The position numbers and the translations under genes are program-made. A stretch of 38,855 nt of DNA from a virus, in IMG/VR virus record IMGVR_UViG_3300032246_001125, positions 1 through 38,855 of that record; one strand, written 5' to 3'. The notes beneath the pieces are model-generated. The model saw only the letters and a program-made list of their open reading frames with translations. It ran no database searches and was not told the DNA's origin. Shown here in pieces: positions 20,954-29,329 of this stretch. Position 1 is the first letter of the stretch; the number at the start of each line of letters is the position of its first letter.

Positions 20954-21571
20954 ATGGCTAGAAATACAAGAACCTTTTCTGATATAGATTTAAACTTCGT
21001 TCCTGCTCCAATCTATTTGGTAAAGAATGACGGGATAGGCTTGTTGACATGTTCAACAACTAGTGCTATAGTTACTGGAACTAGAACTACTTTTACTACC
21101 TATAATATGGTAGAAAGAAATCTGTGGATAGGAACAACCTTTATCGGAAAGGTTAAGAGTATTACAAGTGATACTAAATTAGTATTATATCATAATGCTA
21201 ATGGATCCTTTAGTGGACAGACATACAAGTATTCTTATGGAGCAGATCTTGTCAAAAAGTATGACGATCAGGCTATTAAAACTGCAGTTAAAAATTTAAT
21301 CTTAACAAATAACTACGAAAGACCATTTCATCCAGAGATAGGTTCTCAAGTTAATGCTTTGTTATTCGAACCAGCTACTCCATTGTTAAAAGCTGTTCTT
21401 GAAAAAACAATTAGAAATACTATTGAAAACTTTGAACCAAGAGTCAACTTAACTGATGTACAGGTTGATGTAGACGGAGATAATAACAGAGTTAATGTTA
21501 CAATAGATTTCAGAATTTTAAATACTCAAACAGCTCAAACTATTGAGCTTGCACTAGAGAGAACACGATAA
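20954..21571 (+). CDS. 25: Baseplate wedge gp25-like, with N-terminal beta insertion
   Basis: The 205-residue protein is longer than T4 gp25 (132). MARNTRTFSDIDLNF at the N-terminus and the C-terminal part (DQAIKTAVKNLILTNNYERPFHPEIGSQVNALLFEPATP...TIRNTIENFEPRVNL) are the gp25/sheath-initiator core, including the EPR motif. Between them about 60 residues (GLLTCSTTSAIVTGTRTTFTTYNMVERNLWIGTTFIGKVKSITSDTKLVLYHNANGSFSG) are inserted and resemble beta modules in the DUF4815-type protein downstream. gp25 starts the sheath on the wedge. The frame is open further upstream to a TTG at 20927, which I reject because the ATG gives the family N-terminus. The stop overlaps the gp6 start (TAATG). Confidence 0.9.
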   Translation: MARNTRTFSDIDLNFVPAPIYLVKNDGIGLLTCSTTSAIVTGTRTTFTTYNMVERNLWIGTTFIGKVKSITSDTKLVLYHNANGSFSGQTYKYSYGADLVKKYDDQAIKTAVKNLILTNNYERPFHPEIGSQVNALLFEPATPLLKAVLEKTIRNTIENFEPRVNLTDVQVDVDGDNNRVNVTIDFRILNTQTAQTIELALERTR

Positions 21572-23403
21572 TGTCTACCCTAAACAATAGAATAAATGTA
21601 GCAGAACTAGATTTTGATAAAATCAAAGAAAATCTAAAAGACTTTTTCAGAGGTCAAGATGAATTTAAAGATTATGATTTTGAAGGTGCTGGTCTTTCTA
21701 CACTTTTAGATGTTTTAGCATACAATACTCATTATAATAATCTGTATACCAACCTTGCTGTAAATGAATCATTTTTAGACTCAGCTAGTAAAAGAGCATC
21801 TATTGTATCCTTAGCTAAGACTCTTGGATATATGCCTAGATCAGCAAAGTGTGCTAAAGCAATTGTAGATGTTAGAATTGTAAGTCCAACTTCTTCTCCA
21901 ACTGTTGTTACCTTACCTGCTTACCAACAATTTGAAACTACTGTAGATGGAATCAACTATACATTTTTTAATACTGCAGCTTATACTGTTGCTGCAGGTG
22001 TTAATGGGTATGTGTTCTCAGGAGTTGAATTATTAGAAGGAACTCCTCTTCAATATAAGTTTACAGTTAGTACTGGTGGTAAGTATGTTATACCAAACCC
22101 TAATGTGGATACAGCTACAATTCGTGTTCGTGTCCAAGATGCAGCAACTTCTGGAACATTTGAAACATATACATATTCTAATAATATTGTCGCATTGCAG
22201 GGAGCTAGTAAAATATTCTTCTTAAAAGAAGTTGAGGGTGGCTTACATGAAATCTCTTTTGGTGATGACATCCTTGGTAAAAAATTATCTAATGGCAATA
22301 TTGTAACTGTAGACTATTTTGTTTCTGGTATGGCTGGAGCAAATGGATCACGATTATTTAATTATACAGGATCAACATTATTAGGTGGTTCTATAAATGT
22401 TTCCACTAAAGTTGTAGCATACGGTGGCGGTTCTCCAGAAAACTTAGATAGTATTAAGTATAATGCTCCAAGAATGTATGCTGCTCAAAATAGAGCAGTT
22501 ACTCCAGAAGACTATAAAGCACTAATCCTAGCAAACTTTCCTGAAGCGTCTTCAGTTTCTGTTTGGGGTGGCGAGAAAAACTCTCCTGCTACATATGGTA
22601 AAGTTTTTATATGTATTCGTCCAAATGAGGCTACCAAACTAACCACTCTAGAAAAGAATTATATTCTATCCAGTGTTTTAGAAAATAAAAATATGGTTTC
22701 TGTAACTCCAGAAATTGTAGATCCAGAGTATTTAAATATCTCTCTTCATATTACTGCTTACTATAATCCATCAGAAACAACAAAAACTCCAAACGATTTG
22801 AAAACAATTGTAACGAATACTTTATTTGCATATGATGACGCAGACTTAAAAAAATTCGAAGGTGTATTTCGTCACTCTAAATTAACTCGTTTAATTGATA
22901 CTGCAGATCCTTCATTGACTAACTGTACTGTTACTGTATTAATTCGTAGAAAAATGATTGTAAAATATAATGTTAGTGCTCAATATATTTTAAATGTTAT
23001 CAATCCACTGTATAACTCTGGTATTGCAGAAGGTGCTATCTATTCGAGTGGATTCTATGTTAAAGGTAGTGAACTAATCCACTATATTGATGATGACGGA
23101 CAAGGATATCTTCGTTTGTATACATTAGATACAAACTATCAAAAGAACATTGCAAATCCATCAATTGGAACAGTAGATTATGATAAGGGATATCTAACAA
23201 TTAGTAATTTAAATATTACTGATCTTGCCGATCTTGATTTTGAAATTTCTATGAAACCTCAATCTAATGATGTGGTTTCTGCATTAAATCAGATTGCTGA
23301 AATTGCTCGTGATCACCTTACTGTAGATATTATTGCAGATAGAACTGCTAGTGGAGATCTTGGTGCTGGCTTTAATTATCAATTTACTCCTAGCAGAGCG
23401 TAA
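21571..23403 (+). CDS. 6: Baseplate wedge protein gp6-like
   Basis: The 610-residue protein is close to T4 gp6 (660). The N-terminus (INVAELDFDKIKENLKDFFRGQDEFKDYDFEGAGLSTLLDVLAYNTHYNNLYTNLAVNESFLDSASKRASIVSLAKTLGYMPRS) is the conserved wedge block of the gp6/J family. The middle carries RAVTPEDYKALILANFPEASSVSVWGGE, found in the same family, and a C-terminal part includes DPSLTNCTVTVLIRRKM and LIHYIDDDGQGYL. gp6 dimers form the inner iris ring of the baseplate, with gp25 and gp53. Start and stop codons overlap neighbours (TAATG). Confidence 0.93.
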   Translation: MSTLNNRINVAELDFDKIKENLKDFFRGQDEFKDYDFEGAGLSTLLDVLAYNTHYNNLYTNLAVNESFLDSASKRASIVSLAKTLGYMPRSAKCAKAIVDVRIVSPTSSPTVVTLPAYQQFETTVDGINYTFFNTAAYTVAAGVNGYVFSGVELLEGTPLQYKFTVSTGGKYVIPNPNVDTATIRVRVQDAATSGTFETYTYSNNIVALQGASKIFFLKEVEGGLHEISFGDDILGKKLSNGNIVTVDYFVSGMAGANGSRLFNYTGSTLLGGSINVSTKVVAYGGGSPENLDSIKYNAPRMYAAQNRAVTPEDYKALILANFPEASSVSVWGGEKNSPATYGKVFICIRPNEATKLTTLEKNYILSSVLENKNMVSVTPEIVDPEYLNISLHITAYYNPSETTKTPNDLKTIVTNTLFAYDDADLKKFEGVFRHSKLTRLIDTADPSLTNCTVTVLIRRKMIVKYNVSAQYILNVINPLYNSGIAEGAIYSSGFYVKGSELIHYIDDDGQGYLRLYTLDTNYQKNIANPSIGTVDYDKGYLTISNLNITDLADLDFEISMKPQSNDVVSALNQIAEIARDHLTVDIIADRTASGDLGAGFNYQFTPSRA

Positions 23404-25418
23404 TGAGAACATTAACATCTAGTCTTATTCCAAATCAAGTTCCTGAGTTTATCAGGGCTGATTATCCTACATTTGTCGCATTTGTTGAAGCATACTATGA
23501 GTATCTAGATCAACAAGGAGTAGACTTAAAGAGTGTACGAGATTTAGACGAAACCCTTGATAATTTTATAGGTCATTTTAGAAAAGAATTAGCGTTACAT
23601 TTACCTAAAGAAATTACAGTAGATGAGAAATTTTTACTACAACATATTAAAGATCAGTATCTAGCAAAAGGTTCGGAAGGATCTTTCAAACTTTTATTCA
23701 GATTACTCTACAATAAACCAGTTCAAGTTCAGTATCCAAATCGTCAGATGCTCCGTGCTTCTGATGGTCGTTGGCAGCAAGAAATTTCAATGTTCGTTAA
23801 GGTTAGTCTTGGAGATCCATCTCTTATTGATGGTAAGTTGGTTGATGTTATTAAACCAAATCGTGTTATCAAAGTTCTTATTGATCGTCGTCAATATGTT
23901 GAAATTGAAGTAAGAGATGTTGTTCAAATATCTACAGATGTTTATGAAATTTTTATTGATCGTAAGTACTTTGGTGACATTGAAGTTGGTGATCAAATTA
24001 GATATAAAGAAATATTTGCTGGAACAATTGTAGCAACAACTTCTAATTTAGAAATTGTTCAAAAAGGAACTGGATTTAATGAAGGTCAGCTCTTTGAATT
24101 AAAGACTGGTGCTGGAGTTCGATCTATTGTAAAAATTACCAGAATCGATAAAACAAATGGTGCTATTCTTTCTGCTCAGTTTATTAAATTTGGAATAGGA
24201 TACGGTACTGACTTTACTATCAGTATTAGTTCAGCCAGAGATTATACATCCAAACTTCAAGAACAGTTAGTTAACTTAACTAACATTGCTGATGTAACTA
24301 TTGGATCTGGCGCAGTAACTATAAAAGAAAATACAAAAGGGTTTGCTGAACAAGGTTACATCAATATAGTAGACTACACAACTGCTACATATTGGGACGG
24401 AACTTATGTTGGTGAAAATATTCGAGAATTTGCTGCTGAAGGTTTGGGTGGTTTACTAATCGATATTGAAACACCAGCAATTCTTAAAATTAAACTCGGT
24501 GCGTTAGCAAAATATCCAGGATACTATTCTTCAAATGATGGATTTATTTCTGATGCTATGTTTATTCAAGATAGTAGATACTATCAAGCATTTTCTTATG
24601 TATTAAGAATTGATGAAAGACTTGATTCGTATACATCTGCTGTAAAAACAATGGTTCATCCAGCAGGTACTGCACTATTTGGTGAATTTGATATTAACAA
24701 CGAATTTGACATTTCAGTAGAACTAGAATCTTTAGTCAAAACATTAGGACTTTCTTTAAAAGAATCTGTTCTTATATCTGATGGTTTAGTTACATTTTTT
24801 ATGGAGAAATCTCTTTACGATTCTCCAATTATAACTGATGCTCCTACTTGGATTTTCATAAAATCACTAGCAGATACGGCAACTATTACAGACGCTGCTG
24901 CTTTAACGACAGGCAAATCTTTCACAGATTCTATAAATACACCTACAGATTCTAGTGCTATTTTATTCGGTAAATTGTTACAAGACTCTCCAACAATATT
25001 AGACGACATAATAAATTATCAGTTAGGTAAAACTTTAACAGATAGTCAGTCGATAGTAGATTCTCCCGCAATTACGACGAATAAATATCTAGAAGACTAT
25101 AGTTATGCTAGTGCTTATCAAGAAGAAGGTTATGTAGCTTTAAATCCTTATGAAGAGGGAAACTACTTTGAAGTTGCTCCGATTTTATATAACATTGGAG
25201 TTGTAGAAGGATTTACTGAGAATGTAACAGATTATGTTGTGTTCAATGGATTGTTTAGTGAATACGCAGCAAATGCTTCAAATAGAGCCACATTTAGTAG
25301 AACTAAACAGTATAATGGATTCTTCCCTGTAACAGTTAACCCTTTAACATGGGACAATAATAGTACTTCAATGCTTATGGGTGATGCGTATGGTGCTTGG
25401 GACTTTAGCTACCAATAA
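23403..25418 (+). CDS. Baseplate wedge protein, gp7-like N-terminus with C-terminal repeats
   Basis: The 671-residue protein starts with LIPNQVPEFIRADYPTFVAFVEAYYEYLDQQGVDLKSVRDLDETLDNFIGHFRKEL, the block found in marine T4-like proteins encoded directly after gp6 and generally placed with gp7 (T4 gp7 has 1032 residues). It continues with KGSEGSFKLLFRLLYNKPVQVQYP. A beta-rich middle part (about 130-430) is followed by a region of 18- to 19-residue repeats (about 450-565), then a Tyr/Phe-rich C-terminus. gp7 holds the wedge together between gp10, gp8 and gp6. Identification as gp7 relies on order and the N-terminal block, so confidence is moderate. Confidence 0.7.
   Translation: MRTLTSSLIPNQVPEFIRADYPTFVAFVEAYYEYLDQQGVDLKSVRDLDETLDNFIGHFRKELALHLPKEITVDEKFLLQHIKDQYLAKGSEGSFKLLFRLLYNKPVQVQYPNRQMLRASDGRWQQEISMFVKVSLGDPSLIDGKLVDVIKPNRVIKVLIDRRQYVEIEVRDVVQISTDVYEIFIDRKYFGDIEVGDQIRYKEIFAGTIVATTSNLEIVQKGTGFNEGQLFELKTGAGVRSIVKITRIDKTNGAILSAQFIKFGIGYGTDFTISISSARDYTSKLQEQLVNLTNIADVTIGSGAVTIKENTKGFAEQGYINIVDYTTATYWDGTYVGENIREFAAEGLGGLLIDIETPAILKIKLGALAKYPGYYSSNDGFISDAMFIQDSRYYQAFSYVLRIDERLDSYTSAVKTMVHPAGTALFGEFDINNEFDISVELESLVKTLGLSLKESVLISDGLVTFFMEKSLYDSPIITDAPTWIFIKSLADTATITDAAALTTGKSFTDSINTPTDSSAILFGKLLQDSPTILDDIINYQLGKTLTDSQSIVDSPAITTNKYLEDYSYASAYQEEGYVALNPYEEGNYFEVAPILYNIGVVEGFTENVTDYVVFNGLFSEYAANASNRATFSRTKQYNGFFPVTVNPLTWDNNSTSMLMGDAYGAWDFSYQ
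24755..25100 (+). repeat. Tandem 18-19-residue coding repeats in the gp7-like gene
   Basis: Six imperfect units follow a pattern K-x-L-x-D-S-x-x-I-x-D: LKESVLISDG, LYDSPIITDA, LADTATITDA, FTDSINTPTD, LQDSPTILDD and LTDSQSIVDS, each separated by a short spacer ending in a K-S/T/L pair. They are protein-level repeats; nucleotide identity between units is low, so the array is old. Confidence 0.8.
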
Positions 25419-25431
25419 TTAGGAAAATAGA

Positions 25432-25935
25432 ATGGCGAAACAAACAATTAATACTGGAACAGTTGCCAATGATGCGACGGGAGATAGCATAAGGGCAGGT
25501 GCTATTAAAATCAATGCTAATTTCGATGAATTATATTCATTTATATCAAATGGAAATATTAATGCTCTTCCAGCAATAACTACATTAGTTGTGACTCCTA
25601 GTGGTAGTAGTGGATATCTTTTCGATCAATATCCAGCTGGTATGAATCCTACAATCTATACTCTCAGCGGAACAACTATAGCATTTGATCTTACATCTGT
25701 TACAGTTTCGCATCCGTTTTTAATTCAAACATCAGGCAGTGTAAATTATAACACTGGCTTGATACATATCGCTGCTGATGGAACTAGAACTACAGGTTCT
25801 TCAGCTCAAGGAAAAACTTCTGGCACTTTATACTGGAAAATTCCATTTGGAATTACTGGTAGTTACAAGTATCAGTGTTCGGCACATGCTGGTATGAATG
25901 GTGTCATAACAATAAAAGACATCGCTAGCATATAA
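25432..25935 (+). CDS. Structural protein with cupredoxin-like domain
   Basis: The 167-residue protein begins INTGTVANDATGDSIRAGAIKINANFDELYSFI, a motif (N-D-x-T-G-D-x-x-R, then N-x-N-F-x-E-L-Y) that recurs at the N-terminus of marine T4-like tail proteins and probably anchors them to the virion. The C-terminal part looks like a type-1 copper fold. His94 in VTVSHPFLI is followed by Cys149, His152 and Met155 in YKYQCSAHAGMNGVITIKD, giving the C-x2-H-x2-M spacing known from amicyanin. The four ligands of a blue-copper site are therefore all present. A copper or structural metal role is inferred, not shown. An AGGAA site precedes the ATG. It lies between the gp7-like and gp8-like genes. Confidence 0.75.
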   Translation: MAKQTINTGTVANDATGDSIRAGAIKINANFDELYSFISNGNINALPAITTLVVTPSGSSGYLFDQYPAGMNPTIYTLSGTTIAFDLTSVTVSHPFLIQTSGSVNYNTGLIHIAADGTRTTGSSAQGKTSGTLYWKIPFGITGSYKYQCSAHAGMNGVITIKDIASI

Positions 25936-25956
25936 ACAATTCTCAAGGAGATTAGA

Positions 25957-26406
25957 ATGAATATTCAAGAAAATGTAAAACCTACTGGACTGGTTAAAAT
26001 TGTCCATACAAACGCTAGTGGAGAAACCATTAAGGAATTTGAAGTTCCTAATCTGGTTGTAACTTCTGGCAAACAACACATTGCATCTAAAATTGCTGCA
26101 ACAACAAACTCACCAGTTTCCATGACTCATATGGCGATTGGAACTGGCTCTGCTGCAGCAACAGCAGCAGATACCACTCTTGGTGTTGAAGGTGGTCGTG
26201 TTTCTTTGACAAACACTGTTGTTTCAACTAATACTATCACTTATACTGCCACTTTCCCAGCAGGAACTGCTACTGGTGCTATTACTGAAGCTGGTATTTT
26301 TAATGCTTCTTCAGCAGGTGCACTTCTCTGTCGTACTGTATTCCCATCAGTTACTAAACAAGCTGGTGATTCTATCGCTATTACATGGGTAGTAACTGTA
26401 AGTTAA
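25957..26406 (+). CDS. Virion fibre-associated structural protein
   Basis: The 149-residue protein contains LVVTSGKQHIASKIAA, MTHMAIGTGSAAATAADTTLGVEGGRVSLT, TFPAGTATGAITEAGIFNASSAGALLCRTVFPSVTKQAGDSIAITWVVTVS. This block is frequent in phage tail and head fibre proteins and predicts an all-beta fold ending in a strand. It has no known enzymatic role. A good AAGGAG site precedes the ATG. Its neighbours suggest it sits on the baseplate rim or in a short fibre. Confidence 0.72.
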   Translation: MNIQENVKPTGLVKIVHTNASGETIKEFEVPNLVVTSGKQHIASKIAATTNSPVSMTHMAIGTGSAAATAADTTLGVEGGRVSLTNTVVSTNTITYTATFPAGTATGAITEAGIFNASSAGALLCRTVFPSVTKQAGDSIAITWVVTVS

Positions 26407-26419
26407 TTTCGGATAAAAT

Positions 26420-29290
26420 ATGGCGAACTCATCTTCTTTATTAAAAACTCTTATACACAAGACCATCGCTGAAGGTCTTTATAAAGAGATAATTTCTCGC
26501 ACATCAAAATATTACTATTTTCTTGGTAAGACTTTGGCTTGGGAAGATGAAACTAATCCAGCGTATCCAGTTGATTCATTTCAATATGAAAAAGATACTA
26601 GAAACGAAATCATCACATTAAAAGAAATTAAACCATCAGATATTGCTTATATTGTTTCAAGATATAACTGGACATCTGGTTTAGTTTATGACATATATGA
26701 TGATCGTTATTGTAATCAAGTTGAAGGGCTGTCAATAACAAATGGTGGTATTAACTATACCTCATTACCAATAATAACAATTGGTGCCCCAAATGTTTCT
26801 GGTGGAATTCAGGCTACAGCAACTGCAGTTGTATATAATAATGAAGTAATTGGTGCTACTATGACCAATAAAGGTTCTGGTTATACTAATATCCCTACTG
26901 TTACTATTACTGGTGGTGGGGCTGGTACTGGAGCAATTGTTACTGCAGTAATTAATAAATCTGCAAATGGGTATCAAAAATTAGAAGATGCTAGATTTTA
27001 TGTTATGACTGATGAGTATAATGTATATAAATGTCTAGACAATAACAACAATGCAAAATCTATTTACAAACCTATTGGAACACAAGTATTACCTATAACT
27101 CTGAATGATGGTTATGTTTGGAAATATCTGTATAATGTGCCTATTGCTTTAAGAACAAAATTCTTAACTGATAGTTACATGCCAGTTATTAATGCTTTGA
27201 CTCAACAATTTTATTCTTCTGGCGGTATTGAAACAGTAATTATTGAAAACAGAGGAACTGGTTATAATACTGCTTCTCTTAATATTGTTGGAGATGGATA
27301 CTTAGAATCTGATCCTCTATATCTTACATCAGTAATTAGTACCAATGCTGGTACTGGCTATGTTGATGGAGATACAATTATAATTGCTGCGCCTTATGAA
27401 GCAAACCCATTTACTCCATCTAGTCAAGTTTATCAGGGTAATAAAATATACTATGGAGATAATATTTACGAAGTAGTTCAAGCTGGAGCAGCTTCTTCAG
27501 TCGCACCAACCCATGTATTTGGCACAGCTACTAATGGAACTTCTGCTTTAAAATTCATTGGAACTACAGCAAAAGCAATTCCTTCGTTTAATGGCTCAGG
27601 AGGAGTTACTGTTAATTTATTAGGTGGTGTACGAGAAGTGACTATTACTGCTAGTGGTAGTGGTTATACTTCAAATCCAACAGTTACTTTTCAATCACCA
27701 GAAATCACTTTTGGATCTTCTAATGTAAATGCTAGCAGTAATGTTATAACATTAGGTACTCATTGGTTCCAAACTGGTGATCAAGTTGTTTATGTTTCTG
27801 GTGGAACTGACATTAACCCATTAATATCAAATACAGTGTATTATGTTATTAGAATTAGTTCAACATCAATTAAATTAGCAACTTCTTCAGGAAATGCTGC
27901 AGCTGGAACTGCAGTCGATATAACTACTACTGGTCCAGCTACTGGACAAATTATAAGACAGTATCACACATTCACTGCTGCTACTACTATACTATCTCCA
28001 ACAGGACAAGTACGAAGAATAATTGTATCTAATCCAGGAAATAATTATAGAACTGCTCCAACTGTTACAATTGGAACTGAATGGACTGCTTCAACCCTAG
28101 TTACTATTGGACAACAATATTTTGTTTCATCTAGACTTTATACAGTTACTGTTGCAGGAACTACTGGATCAACTGCTCCAACTGGATCTGCTCTTGGAAC
28201 ATCATATACAGACGGAACAGCTACTTTAAAATATGTAGGTGCTGCAGCCAAGGGAATTTCTGTATTAAGATATGGGGCTGGTTACTTTGGAAATCCAACA
28301 ATAACAATGTCTTCATCTACTGGGACTGCATTCTCTGCATCATTCGCTTCTGCTAAATCTGAAGCAAAAATATTGCCAATTTTAGAATCTGGTCAAATAG
28401 TAGGTGTTCAGATTGATGATGCTGGTGTTGGATATTCTTCTGCTTCTATTTCAGTTGGTGGAGATGGAACTGGTGCAGTCGTGAGTGCAGATTTAAATTT
28501 AGGTAATATTAATAGTTTACAAGCTAATAACGAACTGCTAACTGTTGATGGAACAATTAATAATATCATTGTAGTAAGTCCTGGATATAACTATGGTACT
28601 GCTCCGATTTCTATCAATGGAGATGGTATTGGTGCTACTGCTACATCTACTATTGAGGGTGGCAAAATTACTAAAATTACAATGACAAATCAAGGATCAG
28701 GTTACACTTATGCTAATGTAGTTATTGGTGGTAATGGCTCAGCAGCTTCTGCTCGTGCTATTATTTCACCTAAAGGTGGTCATGGTAAAGATGGCTTGGA
28801 AGAATTATTTGCCAGAACATTAATGTTTTATAGTAATGTTTCTAAAGATAAAAATCAAGGATTTGATGTAAATAATGACTATCGTCAAGTTGGTGTAATT
28901 AAAAATTTAAGAAAATTTGGAGACACTACAAGGTTCTCTTCATCTTTAGGTTCTGCTTGTTTTGCTATTGCAGGAAATATTAATCTTTCTTACTTTACAA
29001 AAGATATGTTATTGACTACACCAAGAAGTGTAGGTGGAGTTGTATTTAACAGAAGATTTAGAATTGTTTCTTTAAATAGTAGTGGTGCTCTTATCCAGTC
29101 TCTAGATAACGAAATACCAGTAGCTGGTGATGTCTTGTATAATCAAAATAGTCAATTTTTTAGTATTGCAGCTGTAAACCCTCCTACTGTAGATAAATAT
29201 TCTGGAGATTTACTATACATTGATAATAAAGCTGGATTCACTCCTTCTGCAGATGAAACAGTTACTTTAAGAACTGTTATTAAGTTCTAA
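26420..29290 (+). CDS. 8: Baseplate wedge gp8-like, greatly enlarged by beta modules
   Basis: The 956-residue protein begins with a gp8-type block: IISRTSKYYYFLGKTLAWEDETNPAYPVDSFQYEKDTRNEIITLKEIKPSDIAYIVSRYNWTSGLVYDIYDD. T4 gp8 has 334 residues. The rest of the core resumes after the insertions (DGYVWKYLYNVPIALRTKFL and, at the C-terminus, GLEELFARTLMFYSNVSKDKNQGFDVNNDYRQVGVIKNLRKFG). About 600 inserted residues contain roughly nine repeats with a G-x-G-Y-x-x-x-P-x-V-x-I pattern, two CBM-like modules ending in ATLKYVGAAAKG and SALKFIGTTAKA, and a VITLGTHWFQTGDQVVYVSGG module. These likely make surface-exposed receptor-binding or stabilising extensions on the wedge. Confidence 0.82.
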   Translation: MANSSSLLKTLIHKTIAEGLYKEIISRTSKYYYFLGKTLAWEDETNPAYPVDSFQYEKDTRNEIITLKEIKPSDIAYIVSRYNWTSGLVYDIYDDRYCNQVEGLSITNGGINYTSLPIITIGAPNVSGGIQATATAVVYNNEVIGATMTNKGSGYTNIPTVTITGGGAGTGAIVTAVINKSANGYQKLEDARFYVMTDEYNVYKCLDNNNNAKSIYKPIGTQVLPITLNDGYVWKYLYNVPIALRTKFLTDSYMPVINALTQQFYSSGGIETVIIENRGTGYNTASLNIVGDGYLESDPLYLTSVISTNAGTGYVDGDTIIIAAPYEANPFTPSSQVYQGNKIYYGDNIYEVVQAGAASSVAPTHVFGTATNGTSALKFIGTTAKAIPSFNGSGGVTVNLLGGVREVTITASGSGYTSNPTVTFQSPEITFGSSNVNASSNVITLGTHWFQTGDQVVYVSGGTDINPLISNTVYYVIRISSTSIKLATSSGNAAAGTAVDITTTGPATGQIIRQYHTFTAATTILSPTGQVRRIIVSNPGNNYRTAPTVTIGTEWTASTLVTIGQQYFVSSRLYTVTVAGTTGSTAPTGSALGTSYTDGTATLKYVGAAAKGISVLRYGAGYFGNPTITMSSSTGTAFSASFASAKSEAKILPILESGQIVGVQIDDAGVGYSSASISVGGDGTGAVVSADLNLGNINSLQANNELLTVDGTINNIIVVSPGYNYGTAPISINGDGIGATATSTIEGGKITKITMTNQGSGYTYANVVIGGNGSAASARAIISPKGGHGKDGLEELFARTLMFYSNVSKDKNQGFDVNNDYRQVGVIKNLRKFGDTTRFSSSLGSACFAIAGNINLSYFTKDMLLTTPRSVGGVVFNRRFRIVSLNSSGALIQSLDNEIPVAGDVLYNQNSQFFSIAAVNPPTVDKYSGDLLYIDNKAGFTPSADETVTLRTVIKF

Positions 29291-29329
29291 ACTAAATAGT
29301 GTAGATAACAACCAAAGAAGAACGAAAAC

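Noticed and set aside
24925-24940. TATAAATA-like octamer inside the gp7-like gene
   Set aside because: It lies in the middle of coding repeats (TCTATAAATACACC), far from any start codon, in AT-rich DNA.
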